From: Streptomyces sp. CNQ-509
GTDB lineage: Bacteria > Actinomycetota > Actinomycetes > Streptomycetales > Streptomycetaceae
Length of the DNA: 64,000 nucleotides
Reading direction: 5' to 3'
Assembly (NCBI RefSeq): GCF_001011035.1
Contig: NZ_CP011492.1
Coordinates: 4,287,001 to 4,351,000 of the forward strand
The translations under genes and the position numbers were made by a program. Numbering within the stretch: position 1 is the stretch's first letter; each line of letters starts with the position of its first letter. The notes under the pieces are model-generated. The model was not told the DNA's origin, did no database searches, and saw nothing but the letters and a program-made list of their open reading frames with translations. This document shows, piece after piece, positions 34,870 to 43,313 of this stretch.

Positions 34870-35952
34870 TCAGCCGCGGCGCCTGGCCTCCGCCATGCGC
34901 TGCTCTGCGATCCGGTCCGCCGCCACCGCCGGGGGTACGCCGTCGGACGCCGCCCGGTGGAATATCTCCACCGTCGTGTCGAAGATCCGCGCGGCCTTCG
35001 CCCGCGCCCGGTCCATGTCGAAGCCGTGCAGCTCGTCGGCGACCTGGATGACGCCGCCCGCGTTGACCACGTAGTCCGGGGCGTAGAGGATCCCGCGGTC
35101 GGCCAGGTCCTTCTCCACGCCCGGGTGCGCGAGCTGGTTGTTCGCGGCGCCGCAGACGGCCTTCGCGGCGAGCACGCGCACCGTCTCGTCGCTGAGCGCC
35201 CCGCCCAGCGCGCACGGCGCGTACACGTCCAGCGGCTGGCGGATCAGCGCGTCCGTGTCCGCCACCACGGCCACGCCGGGGTGCGCCGCCCGTACCCGCG
35301 CCACCGACTCCTCCCGTACGTCGGTGACCACGACCTCCGCGCCGTCCGCCACCAGGTGGTCCACCAGGATGTGCCCCACCTTGCCGACCCCGGCGATGCC
35401 GACCCGCCGGCCGCGCAGCGACGGCGTGCCCCACAGGTGCTCGGCCACCGCGCGCATGCCCTGGAAGACGCCGAACGCCGTCAGGACGGAGGAGTCGCCG
35501 CAGCCGCCGTTCTCGGGCGAGCGGCCGGTGGTCCACCTGTTCGTACGGGCGACCACGTCCATGTCCTCGACGTACGTGCCGACGTCGCAGGCCGTGACGT
35601 AGCGCCCGCCGAGCGAGGCGACGAAGCGGCCGTAGGCCAGCAGCAGGTCCTCGGTCTTCGCCTGGTCGGGGTCGCCGATGATCACGGCCTTGCCGCCGCC
35701 GTGGTCGAGGCCCGCCATCGCGTTCTTGTAGGACATGCCGCGGGAGAGGTTGAGCGCGTCCAGGACCGCGGCCTGCTCGGGGTCGTCCGACGAGGCGTAG
35801 TCGTGGAAGCGGGTGCCGCCGAGGGCCGGGCCCAGGGCGGTGGAGTGCAGGGCGATGACCGCCTTGAGGCCGGTCTCGCGGTCCTGGCAGAGGACAACCT
35901 GTTCATGTCCGCCCTGATCGGAGCGGAAGAGTGTGGAGAGAACGTCGGTCAC
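34870..35952 (-). CDS. vdh: Valine/leucine dehydrogenase (Leu/Phe/Val DH family)
   Basis: The 360-residue enzyme oxidatively deaminates branched-chain amino acids with NAD, supplying acyl-CoA starter units for secondary metabolism and fatty acids. The active-site lysines are Lys76 (SYKNAMAG) and Lys88 (DHGGGKAVI); the Rossmann motif GVGKVG is near 188-193. Streptomyces Vdh occupies this exact position between the purM and bldC genes as I recall, which favours valine as main substrate. GTG start at 35952. Confidence 0.93.
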   Translation of the reverse strand: MTDVLSTLFRSDQGGHEQVVLCQDRETGLKAVIALHSTALGPALGGTRFHDYASSDDPEQAAVLDALNLSRGMSYKNAMAGLDHGGGKAVIIGDPDQAKTEDLLLAYGRFVASLGGRYVTACDVGTYVEDMDVVARTNRWTTGRSPENGGCGDSSVLTAFGVFQGMRAVAEHLWGTPSLRGRRVGIAGVGKVGHILVDHLVADGAEVVVTDVREESVARVRAAHPGVAVVADTDALIRQPLDVYAPCALGGALSDETVRVLAAKAVCGAANNQLAHPGVEKDLADRGILYAPDYVVNAGGVIQVADELHGFDMDRARAKAARIFDTTVEIFHRAASDGVPPAVAADRIAEQRMAEARRRG

Positions 35953-36156
35953 GGTGGTGACTCCGGTTTGGTCGCGGGCTGCTGCCCTCCAGGGGTGGGG
36001 AGGGCAGGTAGTGGCTCAAGCGTAGAGCGGCGCCGCCCTCCGGGACCCCCCGGCGGGGTCTCGGGTCCCCAGGAGGCGTCCCCCCGGAGGACTCAGCACC
36101 ATAGTCTGCGGGAGACTCGGATACGTACGTGGGCGAGGGGAGAGGGTGTGGCCGTG

Positions 36157-36981
36157 ATGTCGTCACTGGTGATCCCGTACGCGACGTATCTGCGCGTGTA
36201 CGAGCCGCTGGCCGCCTTCCCGGAACCCGAACGCACCCACTGGTACCGCTACGCCGCCCGCGAAGCCGCCCCCACCAGCCAGGACGAGCTGCTGCGGGCG
36301 CTCGCCGGGCTGGCCGGCACCCCGCCGACGGCGGCCCCCGCGCACGAGAGCGGCGACGCCTTCGTCGCCGACGTGGACGGCGTGACGTGCGTGTGCCCCT
36401 GGCGCACCCGGCTGCGGAGCTGGCTGGCGCTGGACGAACTGGTCGAGGAGCTGCCCAAGCCGGTGCTTGAGGCGGCGCTGCCCGAGGTCGTACGGGAACA
36501 GGCGCTCGCCGATCACGCGCGCTGGCGGGTGGAGAACCCGGACGCCCGCCCCTGGATCAGGTCCGCGGTGTGGACGGTGCCGATGCGCTGGTTCGTGCTC
36601 TTCTCCGACGAGGAGCGGGAGTACGAGACCGGCGAGCGCACCCTGCTGCGCTACCGCACGCCCATGGTGCAGGCCAGGCGCCGGGTGGCCCGCGGGCTGA
36701 AGGCGCTGCGCGACGCGGTGGGGCAGGCGCCGCTGGTCGAGGGTCTGGTGGACGTCGGAAAGTGGCTGGAAGAGTTCCATCCGCGGTCGCTGGTGGAGCT
36801 GGACTACGGCGGCCTCGTGCACGTCCTGCCGAAGGAGCACCTGGCGGAGGACCGGTCCGCGGCGGAGGTCGCGGAGGGCATCGCGGCGCTGGCGGCCGGG
36901 GACGAGGAGCGGGCCGGGCGGGCGTACCAGCGGCTGACGGACCGCTGGGGCGTGGTGCGCGAGCGGCAGTTCGCCAGCTAG
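36157..36981 (+). CDS. Conserved hypothetical protein between vdh and bldC
   Basis: A 274-residue soluble protein with no recognised domain. It begins MSSLVIPYATYLRVYEPLAAFPEPER, carries a Cys pair in VTCVCPWR and a Trp-rich core (IRSAVWTVPMRWFVLFSDEE), and ends in a helical region. It occupies the position of a conserved gene beside bldC in Streptomyces. GGGGAGAGGG at 36137-36146 precedes the start; GTG 36148 or 36154 are alternatives. Divergent from vdh. Confidence 0.85.
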   Translation: MSSLVIPYATYLRVYEPLAAFPEPERTHWYRYAAREAAPTSQDELLRALAGLAGTPPTAAPAHESGDAFVADVDGVTCVCPWRTRLRSWLALDELVEELPKPVLEAALPEVVREQALADHARWRVENPDARPWIRSAVWTVPMRWFVLFSDEEREYETGERTLLRYRTPMVQARRRVARGLKALRDAVGQAPLVEGLVDVGKWLEEFHPRSLVELDYGGLVHVLPKEHLAEDRSAAEVAEGIAALAAGDEERAGRAYQRLTDRWGVVRERQFAS

Positions 36982-37215
36982 GGCGCTCCGGCGGGGCGCT
37001 TGGCGGCGGCCGGACGGGGGCGTCGTCGGGGTTCCTGGCAAGGGGTCGGACAGGCGCTCACTAGTGCGACGAACAAATCCGGACTAGTGTCCCGCCATGC
37101 CTCGGTACGGAAGGGGCCGTTCGGTCCCTGCCCCTGGGGACGTTGGTCCCGGACGAAGGTCCCGAACCAGGCTATTTGGTCAAGCGTGATGGAAAGCACG
37201 TACCTGGGTCTTGCC

Positions 37216-37355
37216 GTCACCGCGTAGCCTGGGTGACGATATAGGGCAAGGAGTCCAGATGGGGTATGTTCCGTCCAACTTAGGGTGGAATGCCGAGCAT
37301 TGATCCTCTCGTGGGAGACCTTGTGGCCCCTGGTGGTGCTGTGACTGATCGTCAC
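37216..37355. promoter_or_regulatory. Dyads in the long bldC upstream region, including a BldD-like box
   Basis: The 615-base gap 36982-37596 holds no supported gene. GTCACC (37216-37221) is inverted at 37232-37237 as GGTGAC. GTGACTGATCGTCAC at 37341-37355 has the GTGA-N7-TCAC pattern of BldD boxes; BldD is known to bind the bldC promoter in S. coelicolor, so this second dyad is a good candidate operator. Confidence 0.5.
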
Positions 37356-37504
37356 GAAGGTGTGACTGTCCGCTATGGCACGGTCCAGCGGGATCCGTCG
37401 AGGTTGAACACCTCAGAGGGCAATTCCATCGGTTTGGCCGACGCCGCTGGACAGATGGTGTAGTTGTAGTGCCGAGGACAAGACGTTCGTCCTATTACCG
37501 ACTC

Positions 37505-37580
37505 GACCCCCGTTGGCCATATCGGTCAACGAGGGTCAAGGTGCAGAATTTAGAGGAAAGAACCGAGAAGGTTCGGTTCT
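37505..37580 (+). promoter_or_regulatory. Two hairpins in the bldC leader
   Basis: A 14-pair stem with one mismatch and one G-T (37505-37518 with 37524-37537, loop ATATC) is followed by AGAACCGA/TCGGTTCT (37559-37566 with 37573-37580), which ends directly before the CCCGAGGAGG ribosome site. If transcribed, these could affect transcript stability or access of ribosomes to bldC. Confidence 0.5.
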
Positions 37581-37596
37581 CCCGAGGAGGCCGCTC

Positions 37597-37803
37597 ATGA
37601 CCGCTCGCACCCCTGACGCCGAGCCGCTGCTGACCCCCGCCGAGGTAGCCACGATGTTCCGCGTTGACCCGAAGACGGTCACGCGCTGGGCGAAGGCCGG
37701 CAAGCTCACGTCTATCCGCACGCTCGGCGGGCATCGCCGCTACCGCGAGGCGGAGGTCCGTGCACTGCTGGCGGGCATTCCGCAGCAGCGCAGCGAGGCC
37801 TGA
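37597..37803 (+). CDS. bldC: Developmental transcription factor BldC
   Basis: BldC is a 68-residue MerR-like DNA-binding protein made of only the winged head (LLTPAEVATMFRVDPKTVTR, then WAKAGKLTSIRTLGGHRRYR). It binds direct repeats, spreads along DNA and delays sporulation in Streptomyces. The sequence looks identical in length and essentially in sequence to S. coelicolor BldC as I remember it. ATG follows GAGGAGG. A 615-base upstream region with several dyads and two terminator-like hairpins downstream isolate it as a single-gene unit. Confidence 0.97.
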   Translation: MTARTPDAEPLLTPAEVATMFRVDPKTVTRWAKAGKLTSIRTLGGHRRYREAEVRALLAGIPQQRSEA

Positions 37804-37883
37804 CCCACCCGCGTCGCCGGGGCCGGCCGGGACCCCCTAGCCCGGCTCACGCCCCTCGCACCACACGCGACGCAGCGTCATCG

Positions 37884-37955
37884 ATCGCGCTGGACTCCGC
37901 CGGGTCCAGCGCGATTTGCCGACCGGCCCCCAGTGGCCGCCCTCCCCGGGCGGCC
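37884..37955 (+). terminator. Tandem terminators after bldC
   Basis: A 12-pair perfect stem (37884-37895 with 37904-37915) followed by TTGCC, then a second hairpin GGCCGCCC/GGGCGGCC (37935-37955). They lie 80-150 bases after bldC. The rest of 37804-38157 shows no gene. Confidence 0.8.
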
Positions 37956-38157
37956 GCCGGGGGCCGTTCGCGTACGCGACGTCCGGAAGTGTCGGTGCCC
38001 GTCCGGGCATGGGTGCAATGGCATATACAAAATTGACCTGACCTAAGGGGGACGTAAATCCGCATCTTTCGAAACCGAATGAGTGATCCCCGTCACAGCC
38101 GTGACGGCTTGCGGCCTTGGTCTCCGCTGCGATAGTGACTCCTCGTCAACTCCTGCC

Positions 38158-38382
38158 CTACGCCGGGAGCGTTGCCCCGTCCCGCGCGGCCGTCTCCGCG
38201 GCGTCGCTCGCCCTCGCGCCGTCGTTCGCGTCCGCGATCTCCGGCGGCTGCCCGGACTCCATCGCCAGCCGCAGCAGACGGCTGCAGACGGCGCAGTGGG
38301 GGGTGAGGTGCCCGTAGGACGAGGCGGCGGAGAGATGGGCGCGCAGAAGGGCCTTGGTCTCGTGTCGCACCGTCGTCGTCAT
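38158..38382 (-). CDS. DUF6274-like small protein
   Basis: A 74-residue protein: basic N-terminal helix (RHETKALLRAHLSAASSYGH), then a HCAVCSRLLRLAMES segment whose two Cys and preceding His residues (HLTPHCAVC) could bind a metal, then an Ala/Asp-rich tail. It resembles the DUF6274 family I recall next to Streptomyces bldC. ATG start with a weak ribosome site. Function unknown. Convergent with bldC. Confidence 0.75.
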   Translation of the reverse strand: MTTTVRHETKALLRAHLSAASSYGHLTPHCAVCSRLLRLAMESGQPPEIADANDGARASDAAETAARDGATLPA

Positions 38383-38477
38383 AGCCGTTGACTACCCGGT
38401 GGCCGTACGCCCGTCAAGAAAACGGGCAGCCGGTCTAGACCGCGTACCAGGGTGAACGCGCCACGGGAGAAACAGAA

Positions 38478-38502
38478 AGCCCCCGCCGTGACGACGGAGG
38501 CT
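38478..38502 (-). terminator. Terminator for the tRNA-Asp transcript
   Basis: On the minus strand, AGCCTCC pairs imperfectly with GGGGGCT around an inner CCG/CGG stem, followed by TTCTGTTT. It lies about 100 bases past the tRNA-Asp 3' end. Confidence 0.65.
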
Positions 38503-38521
38503 GCTGAGTTCTGACGAGTTG

Positions 38522-38620
38522 CTGTGCGGTCCTGACGGGATGTGCTGCGTCTGTCTGCGGCTTCGCCGCGGGCACGGCCTCGGACCGGGCCGAGGGGGGA
38601 CTGTGCGGTCCTGACGGGAT
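38522..38620. repeat. 20-base direct repeat duplicating the tRNA-Asp 3' end
   Basis: CTGTGCGGTCCTGACGGGAT occurs exactly at 38522-38541 and 38601-38620. The second copy covers the last 15 bases of tRNA-Asp and five bases beyond it. Such duplications of tRNA 3' ends are typical attachment-site footprints of integrated elements, but the 59 bases between the copies carry no element. Confidence 0.75.
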
Positions 38621-38680
38621 TTGAACCCGCGGCCTCCACCTTGACAGGGTGGCGAGCACTCCAAACTGCTCCACAGGACC
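38606..38680 (-). tRNA. tRNA-Asp (GUC anticodon)
   Basis: Acceptor GGTCCTG pairs with CAGGACC, anticodon stem CCACC/GGTGG with loop CTGTCAA (GUC), T loop TTCAAAT. CCA is not encoded. A second, otherwise matching copy lies at 49172. Confidence 0.95.
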
Positions 38681-38750
38681 TTGCTTGCGCGAACGCGCGT
38701 GCCTGACTCTACAGCAGCTCAGGCCGCCGGTCGAACCGGTTCCCGGGGGC

Positions 38751-41700
38751 TCACCTCGTCGGCGGCACCAGCGCGTCGACCGCCTTCACGATCCGCTTGT
38801 CGGAGACCGGATACGCCGTCCCCAGCGCGTGCGCGAAGTAGCTGACCCGCAGCTCCTCGATCATCCACCGCACGTCCCGTACCGCCTTCGGCACCGGCCG
38901 CCCCCGCGGCTGCTGCTCCAGCAGCCACGCGTACTCGTCCTGCATCTCCTTGACCTTCGCCATCCGCGCCCGGTCGCGCTCCGCGTGCGTCGGGAGCTGC
39001 TGCAGCCGGCGGTCCGCCGCGACGAGGTAGCGCAGCAGGTCCGGCAGCCGGCCCGCGCCGTGCTCGGTGACGAAGCCTGGCTTCACCAGCCACGCCAACT
39101 GCTCGCGCACGTCCGCCGCGGACTCGGCCAGCACGGGGCTCTTGACGGCCCGCAGTCGCCCCTCGCAGGCGTGCCAGGCCGCCAGCACCTCCTGCACCTG
39201 CCGGATGGTCTGCATCGTCGCGTCGACGATGTCGGCCCGTACGGAGTCGAAGAGCTTGCGGAAGCCCTCCTCGTCCCACGCGGGCCCGCCGTGGGCCGCG
39301 ATGAGCCGGTCCGCGGAGGCCGTCACGCAGTCCTCGAAGAGGGCCTGTACGCCGCCGTGCGGGGTGCGGGAGAGGGCGAGCTTCGCCTGGTTGGAGAGCG
39401 TGCTGTTGGCGAACTTAGCGGGGTTGGAGGGAAGTTGGAGCAGGATGAGCCGGCGGGTGCCGGTCCACATGGCGGCGGCCTGCTCCGCCTCCGTGTCGTA
39501 CAGCCGCACCGCGACCGTCTCGCCCTCGTCCACCAGCGCCGGGTACGCCTTGACGGTGTGGCCCTGGCGGCGGGTCTCGAAGGTGCGGGGGAGGGCGCCG
39601 ACGGTCCAGGAAGTGAGGCCGGTGCGCCGGTCCAGCGCGGGGGCGCCTGCGCCGCTCTCCGCCTCGGCGCCGCGCGCGCCCCTCCCGGCCCCCGCCGCCT
39701 CGTCGAACGCCCGGGTGATCGCCGCCTGCGTCTTGGGCTTCAGCTTCAGCCGCAGCTCCTCCAGGTCCTTCGATTCCGCGAGTTGCCGCCGCCGTTCGTC
39801 GGTCACGCGGAACGTGACCTTCAGGTGGTCCGGCACCTTGCCCCAGTCGAAGTCCTCCGCCGCGACCGGCACTCCCACCATCCGCTGGAGCTCCCGCGCC
39901 AGCGCCGTCGTCAGCGGCTCCTGGACGGGCACGGCCCGCTCCAGGAACGCCTTGGCGTAGTTCGGCGCCGGCACGTAGTTGCGCCGGATCGGCTTCGGGA
40001 GCGAGCGGATCAGCTCGGTGACCACGTCCTCGCGCAGCCCCGGGATCTGCCAGTCGAAGCCCTCCGGGACCACCTGGTTGAGGATCTGCAACGGTACGTG
40101 CACGGTGACGCCGTCCGCGTCCGTGCCCGGCTCGAACTGGTACGTCACCCGCAGCTTCAGCTTGCCCTGCCGCCAGGAGTCGGGGTAGTCGTCCTTGGTG
40201 ACGCCCTCCGCCTGCTCGTTGATGAGCATCGACTTCTCGAAGTTGAGCAGTTCCGGCTCTTCGCGCTGCTTCTTCTTCCACCAGGAGTCGAAGTGCGCCC
40301 CCGACACGACGTCCGCGGGGACGCGCTGGTCGTAGAAGTCGAAGAGCGTCTCGTCGTCCACGAGGATGTCGCGGCGGCGGGCCCGGTGCTCCAGCTCCTC
40401 GACCTCGGTGAGCAGGCGGCGGTTGGCGGCGAAGAACTTGTGGTGCGTCCGCCAGTCGCCCTCGACCAGCGCGTGCCGGATGAAGAGGTCGCGGCAGGTC
40501 TCGGGGTCGATACGGCCGTAGTTGACCGAGCGGCGGGCCACCAGCGGCACGCCGTAGAGGGTGACGCGCTCGTACGCCATCACCGCGGCCTGGTCCTTCT
40601 CCCAGTGCGGCTCGCTGTACGTGCGCTTGACCAGGTGCTGCGCCAGCGGCTCGATCCAGTCGGGCTCGACCTTCGCGTTGACCCGCGCCCACAGCCGGGA
40701 GGTCTCGACCAGTTCGGCCGACATGATCCAGCGCGGCGGCTTCTTGAAGAGCGCGGAGCCGGGGAAGACGGCGAACTTCGCGCTGCGCGCGCCCAGGTAC
40801 TCGTTCTTCGCGGCCCCTTCTCTCCCGCCCTCCCCACCTGCGTTCTTCAGCCCGATGTGGCTGAGCAGCCCGGCGAGCAGCGACTGGTGGACCAGGTCGG
40901 GCGCGGCGTCCTGGTCGGCGGGGTGGATTCCCATGCCGCGGGCGATCGTGCGCAGTTGGGAGTAGATGTCCTGCCACTCGCGTATACGCAGGTAGTTGAG
41001 GAACTCGCGCTTGCACATGCGCCGGAACGCGGACGAGGACAGCGCCTTCTGCTGCTCGCGCACGTACGTCCACAGGTTGAGGAACGTCACGAAGTCGCTG
41101 GACTCGTCGCGGAAGCGGGCGTGGTGCTGGTCGGCCTGCTGCTGTTTGTCAGCGGGGCGCTCGCGCGGGTCCTGGATGGACAGTGCGGAGGCGATGACCA
41201 TGACCTCGCGTACGCACCCGTTGCGCTCGGCCTCCAGCACCATGCGGGCGAGCCGCGGGTCGACGGGCAACTGGGCGAGCTTGCGGCCGGTCTGGGTGAG
41301 CCGCTTCTTCGGGTCCTTCTGAGCGGTGTCGAGCGCGTGCAGCTCCTCCAGAAGCTGGACGCCCGCCTTGATGTTGCGGCTGTCCGGCGGGTCGATGAAG
41401 GGGAACTTCTCGATGTCGCCGAGGCCGGCGGCGGTCATCTGGAGGATGACGGACGCCAGGTTCGTACGGAGGATCTCCGCGTCGGTGAACTCGGGGCGGG
41501 CGAGGAAGTCCTCCTCCGCGTAGAGCCGGATGCAGATGCCGTCGGCGAGCCGGCCGCAGCGGCCCTTGCGCTGGTTGGCGCTGGCCTGCGAGATGGGCTC
41601 GATGGGCAGACGCTGGACCTTGGTGCGGTGGCTGTAGCGGGAGATGCGGGCGAAGCCGGTGTCGATCACGTACCGGATGCCGGGGACGGTGAGCGAGGTC

Positions 41701-42764
41701 TCGGCGACGTTCGTGGCCAGCACGACGCGTCTGCTGCCGTGTCTCTGGAAGACGCGGTGCTGCTCGGCGTGCGAGAGGCGGGCGTAGAGGGGGAGGACCT
41801 CGGTGTTGCGGAGCCTCTGCTTCGCGAGCGCGTCCGCGGTGTCGCGGATCTCGCGCTCGCCGGAGAGGAAGACGAGGATGTCGCCGGAGCCGTCGCCCTC
41901 GGCCTGGAGCTCGTCGACGGCGTCGCAGATGGCGCTGATCTGGTCCCGGTCGCTGTCTTCCGCACCCTCGTCGAGGAGCGGGCGGTAGCGCACCTCGACC
42001 GGGTACGTACGGCCGCTGACCTCGACGATCGGGGCGTCGCCGAAGTGCCGGGAGAAGCGCTCCGGGTCGATGGTCGCGGAGGTGATGACGACCTTGAGGT
42101 CGGGGCGGCGGGGGAGGAGCCGGGCGAGGTAGCCCAGCAGGAAGTCGATGTTCAGGCTGCGCTCGTGCGCCTCGTCGATGATGATCGTGTCGTACTGGCG
42201 CAGCTCGCGGTCCGTCTGGATCTCGGCGAGCAGGATGCCGTCGGTCATGAGCTTGACGAGCGTGTCGCCGCCGACCTGGTCGGTGAAGCGGACCTTCCAC
42301 CCGACGGCCTCGCCGAGCGGGGTGCGCAGCTCCTCGGCGACGCGCTCGGCCACCGTGCGGGCGGCGATGCGGCGGGGCTGCGTATGGCCGATGAGGCCGC
42401 GGACGCCGCGGCCCAGCTCCAGGCAGATCTTGGGGATCTGGGTCGTCTTGCCCGACCCGGTCTCGCCCGCGACGATCACGACCTGGTGGTCGCGTATGGC
42501 CGCGAGGATGTCGTCCTTCTTCTGGCTGACCGGCAGCTCCTGCGGATACGACACGGGGGGCACCGCGGCGCGGCGGCGCTCGGCGGTCAGCTCCGCGGCG
42601 TCGACCGCGGCGGCGATCTCGGCGAGCACGGCGGCCCGCGCCTCCGGCTTGCGGACGCGGCGGGCGCCGTCGAGGCGGCGGCCGAGCCGCTGCTCGTCGC
42701 GGAGCGTGAGAGCGGACAGGCGGGCGCCGAGGTCGGCGAGGCTGGGGGTGGCGGAAGTGGACAT
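38751..42764 (-). CDS. hrpA: ATP-dependent RNA helicase HrpA (DEAH box)
   Basis: The 1337-residue protein is a full-length bacterial HrpA. Motif I GETGSGKTT is at 100-108, motif II DEAH at 197-200, and TSATID and QRKGRCGR (motifs III and VI) follow, then HA2/OB-fold and the long DUF3418 C-terminal region. HrpA unwinds RNA or mRNA-ribosome complexes; a role in collided-ribosome rescue is known in E. coli. It stands alone on the minus strand and its start is at the end of the conserved bldC neighbourhood. Confidence 0.96.
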   Translation of the reverse strand: MSTSATPSLADLGARLSALTLRDEQRLGRRLDGARRVRKPEARAAVLAEIAAAVDAAELTAERRRAAVPPVSYPQELPVSQKKDDILAAIRDHQVVIVAGETGSGKTTQIPKICLELGRGVRGLIGHTQPRRIAARTVAERVAEELRTPLGEAVGWKVRFTDQVGGDTLVKLMTDGILLAEIQTDRELRQYDTIIIDEAHERSLNIDFLLGYLARLLPRRPDLKVVITSATIDPERFSRHFGDAPIVEVSGRTYPVEVRYRPLLDEGAEDSDRDQISAICDAVDELQAEGDGSGDILVFLSGEREIRDTADALAKQRLRNTEVLPLYARLSHAEQHRVFQRHGSRRVVLATNVAETSLTVPGIRYVIDTGFARISRYSHRTKVQRLPIEPISQASANQRKGRCGRLADGICIRLYAEEDFLARPEFTDAEILRTNLASVILQMTAAGLGDIEKFPFIDPPDSRNIKAGVQLLEELHALDTAQKDPKKRLTQTGRKLAQLPVDPRLARMVLEAERNGCVREVMVIASALSIQDPRERPADKQQQADQHHARFRDESSDFVTFLNLWTYVREQQKALSSSAFRRMCKREFLNYLRIREWQDIYSQLRTIARGMGIHPADQDAAPDLVHQSLLAGLLSHIGLKNAGGEGGREGAAKNEYLGARSAKFAVFPGSALFKKPPRWIMSAELVETSRLWARVNAKVEPDWIEPLAQHLVKRTYSEPHWEKDQAAVMAYERVTLYGVPLVARRSVNYGRIDPETCRDLFIRHALVEGDWRTHHKFFAANRRLLTEVEELEHRARRRDILVDDETLFDFYDQRVPADVVSGAHFDSWWKKKQREEPELLNFEKSMLINEQAEGVTKDDYPDSWRQGKLKLRVTYQFEPGTDADGVTVHVPLQILNQVVPEGFDWQIPGLREDVVTELIRSLPKPIRRNYVPAPNYAKAFLERAVPVQEPLTTALARELQRMVGVPVAAEDFDWGKVPDHLKVTFRVTDERRRQLAESKDLEELRLKLKPKTQAAITRAFDEAAGAGRGARGAEAESGAGAPALDRRTGLTSWTVGALPRTFETRRQGHTVKAYPALVDEGETVAVRLYDTEAEQAAAMWTGTRRLILLQLPSNPAKFANSTLSNQAKLALSRTPHGGVQALFEDCVTASADRLIAAHGGPAWDEEGFRKLFDSVRADIVDATMQTIRQVQEVLAAWHACEGRLRAVKSPVLAESAADVREQLAWLVKPGFVTEHGAGRLPDLLRYLVAADRRLQQLPTHAERDRARMAKVKEMQDEYAWLLEQQPRGRPVPKAVRDVRWMIEELRVSYFAHALGTAYPVSDKRIVKAVDALVPPTR

Positions 42765-43009
42765 ACGGAGTCAAGGATCTCACCCGGGCGGGGGCGTGGG
42801 CGAACTATTTCGGCAGGGCGGCGAATGTGATGAAAGTCGCACATATTGCTACGCGGCCGTCTGCGGGTCCTCGCGTTCGGTCCGCGGCAGGACGGCGTGG
42901 CTGCGCGAAGGCAGCTCGACGCCGCAGCGGCAGATCATCCGGGTTCCAGGAAGCCGAAAGCGCAGGCCCACAAGGACACGTGAGCGCGTCCCGCAGCAAC
43001 GCCGGGCCA

Positions 43010-43240
43010 GCATCCCGTGCCAGGAAGAAGCGTGAGGCCCTGCCGAGCCTGAACTGCACCCGGCGGGGCTTCCGTATCCAGGACGGCAGGCTGCACCTGC
43101 GCGCGGAATCGTCCTGGGGGTGGTGTGGCCGCGGGAACTGCCCGCGAACTGTCCTCGGTGCGCATCTGTCAGGACTCCATCGGAAACGGGTACCGGGCTG
43201 GTCTCAACCCGGCTGGTGCTTCCGGACCTGGCGCCACCGC
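43010..43240 (+). pseudogene. TnpB-type (IS200/IS605 OrfB) remnant, frameshifted
   Basis: Successive frames translate to SRARKKREALPSLNCTRRGF with RIQDGRLHL, then GIVLGVVWPRELP, then LSSVRICQDSIGNGYRAGL. Together they match the beta-rich region of Streptomyces TnpB-like proteins as I recall it (RKK..PSLNYTRRGF, VWSRELP, SSVRVYQDSLG). At least two frameshifts separate the pieces and the RuvC catalytic part is absent. The remaining parts of 42765-43313 carry no supported gene. Confidence 0.65.
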
Positions 43241-43261
43241 CACCTGGGCTGCCGGGTTCCG

Positions 43262-43301
43262 GCGGAGGGGGCGGCGGCGCCGTAGCGGCGTGGCCGCCCC
43301 T
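43262..43301 (-). terminator. Hairpin after the second MFS exporter
   Basis: GGAGGGG with GC-rich flank pairs with CCCCTCC across an inner GGCGCC-containing loop; one bulge. It lies 13 bases past the exporter stop on the minus strand. Confidence 0.6.
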
Positions 43302-43313
43302 CCGGGGTGGGTG

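Noticed and set aside
38649..42830. 1393-codon open frame antisense to hrpA
   Set aside because: Shadow of the hrpA codon pattern; repetitive Val/Leu/Arg/Asp-rich translation and no ribosome site.
42827..43285. Intact gene over the TnpB remnant
   Set aside because: The single frame breaks the TnpB similarity twice; frameshifts, not an intact protein, explain the pattern.
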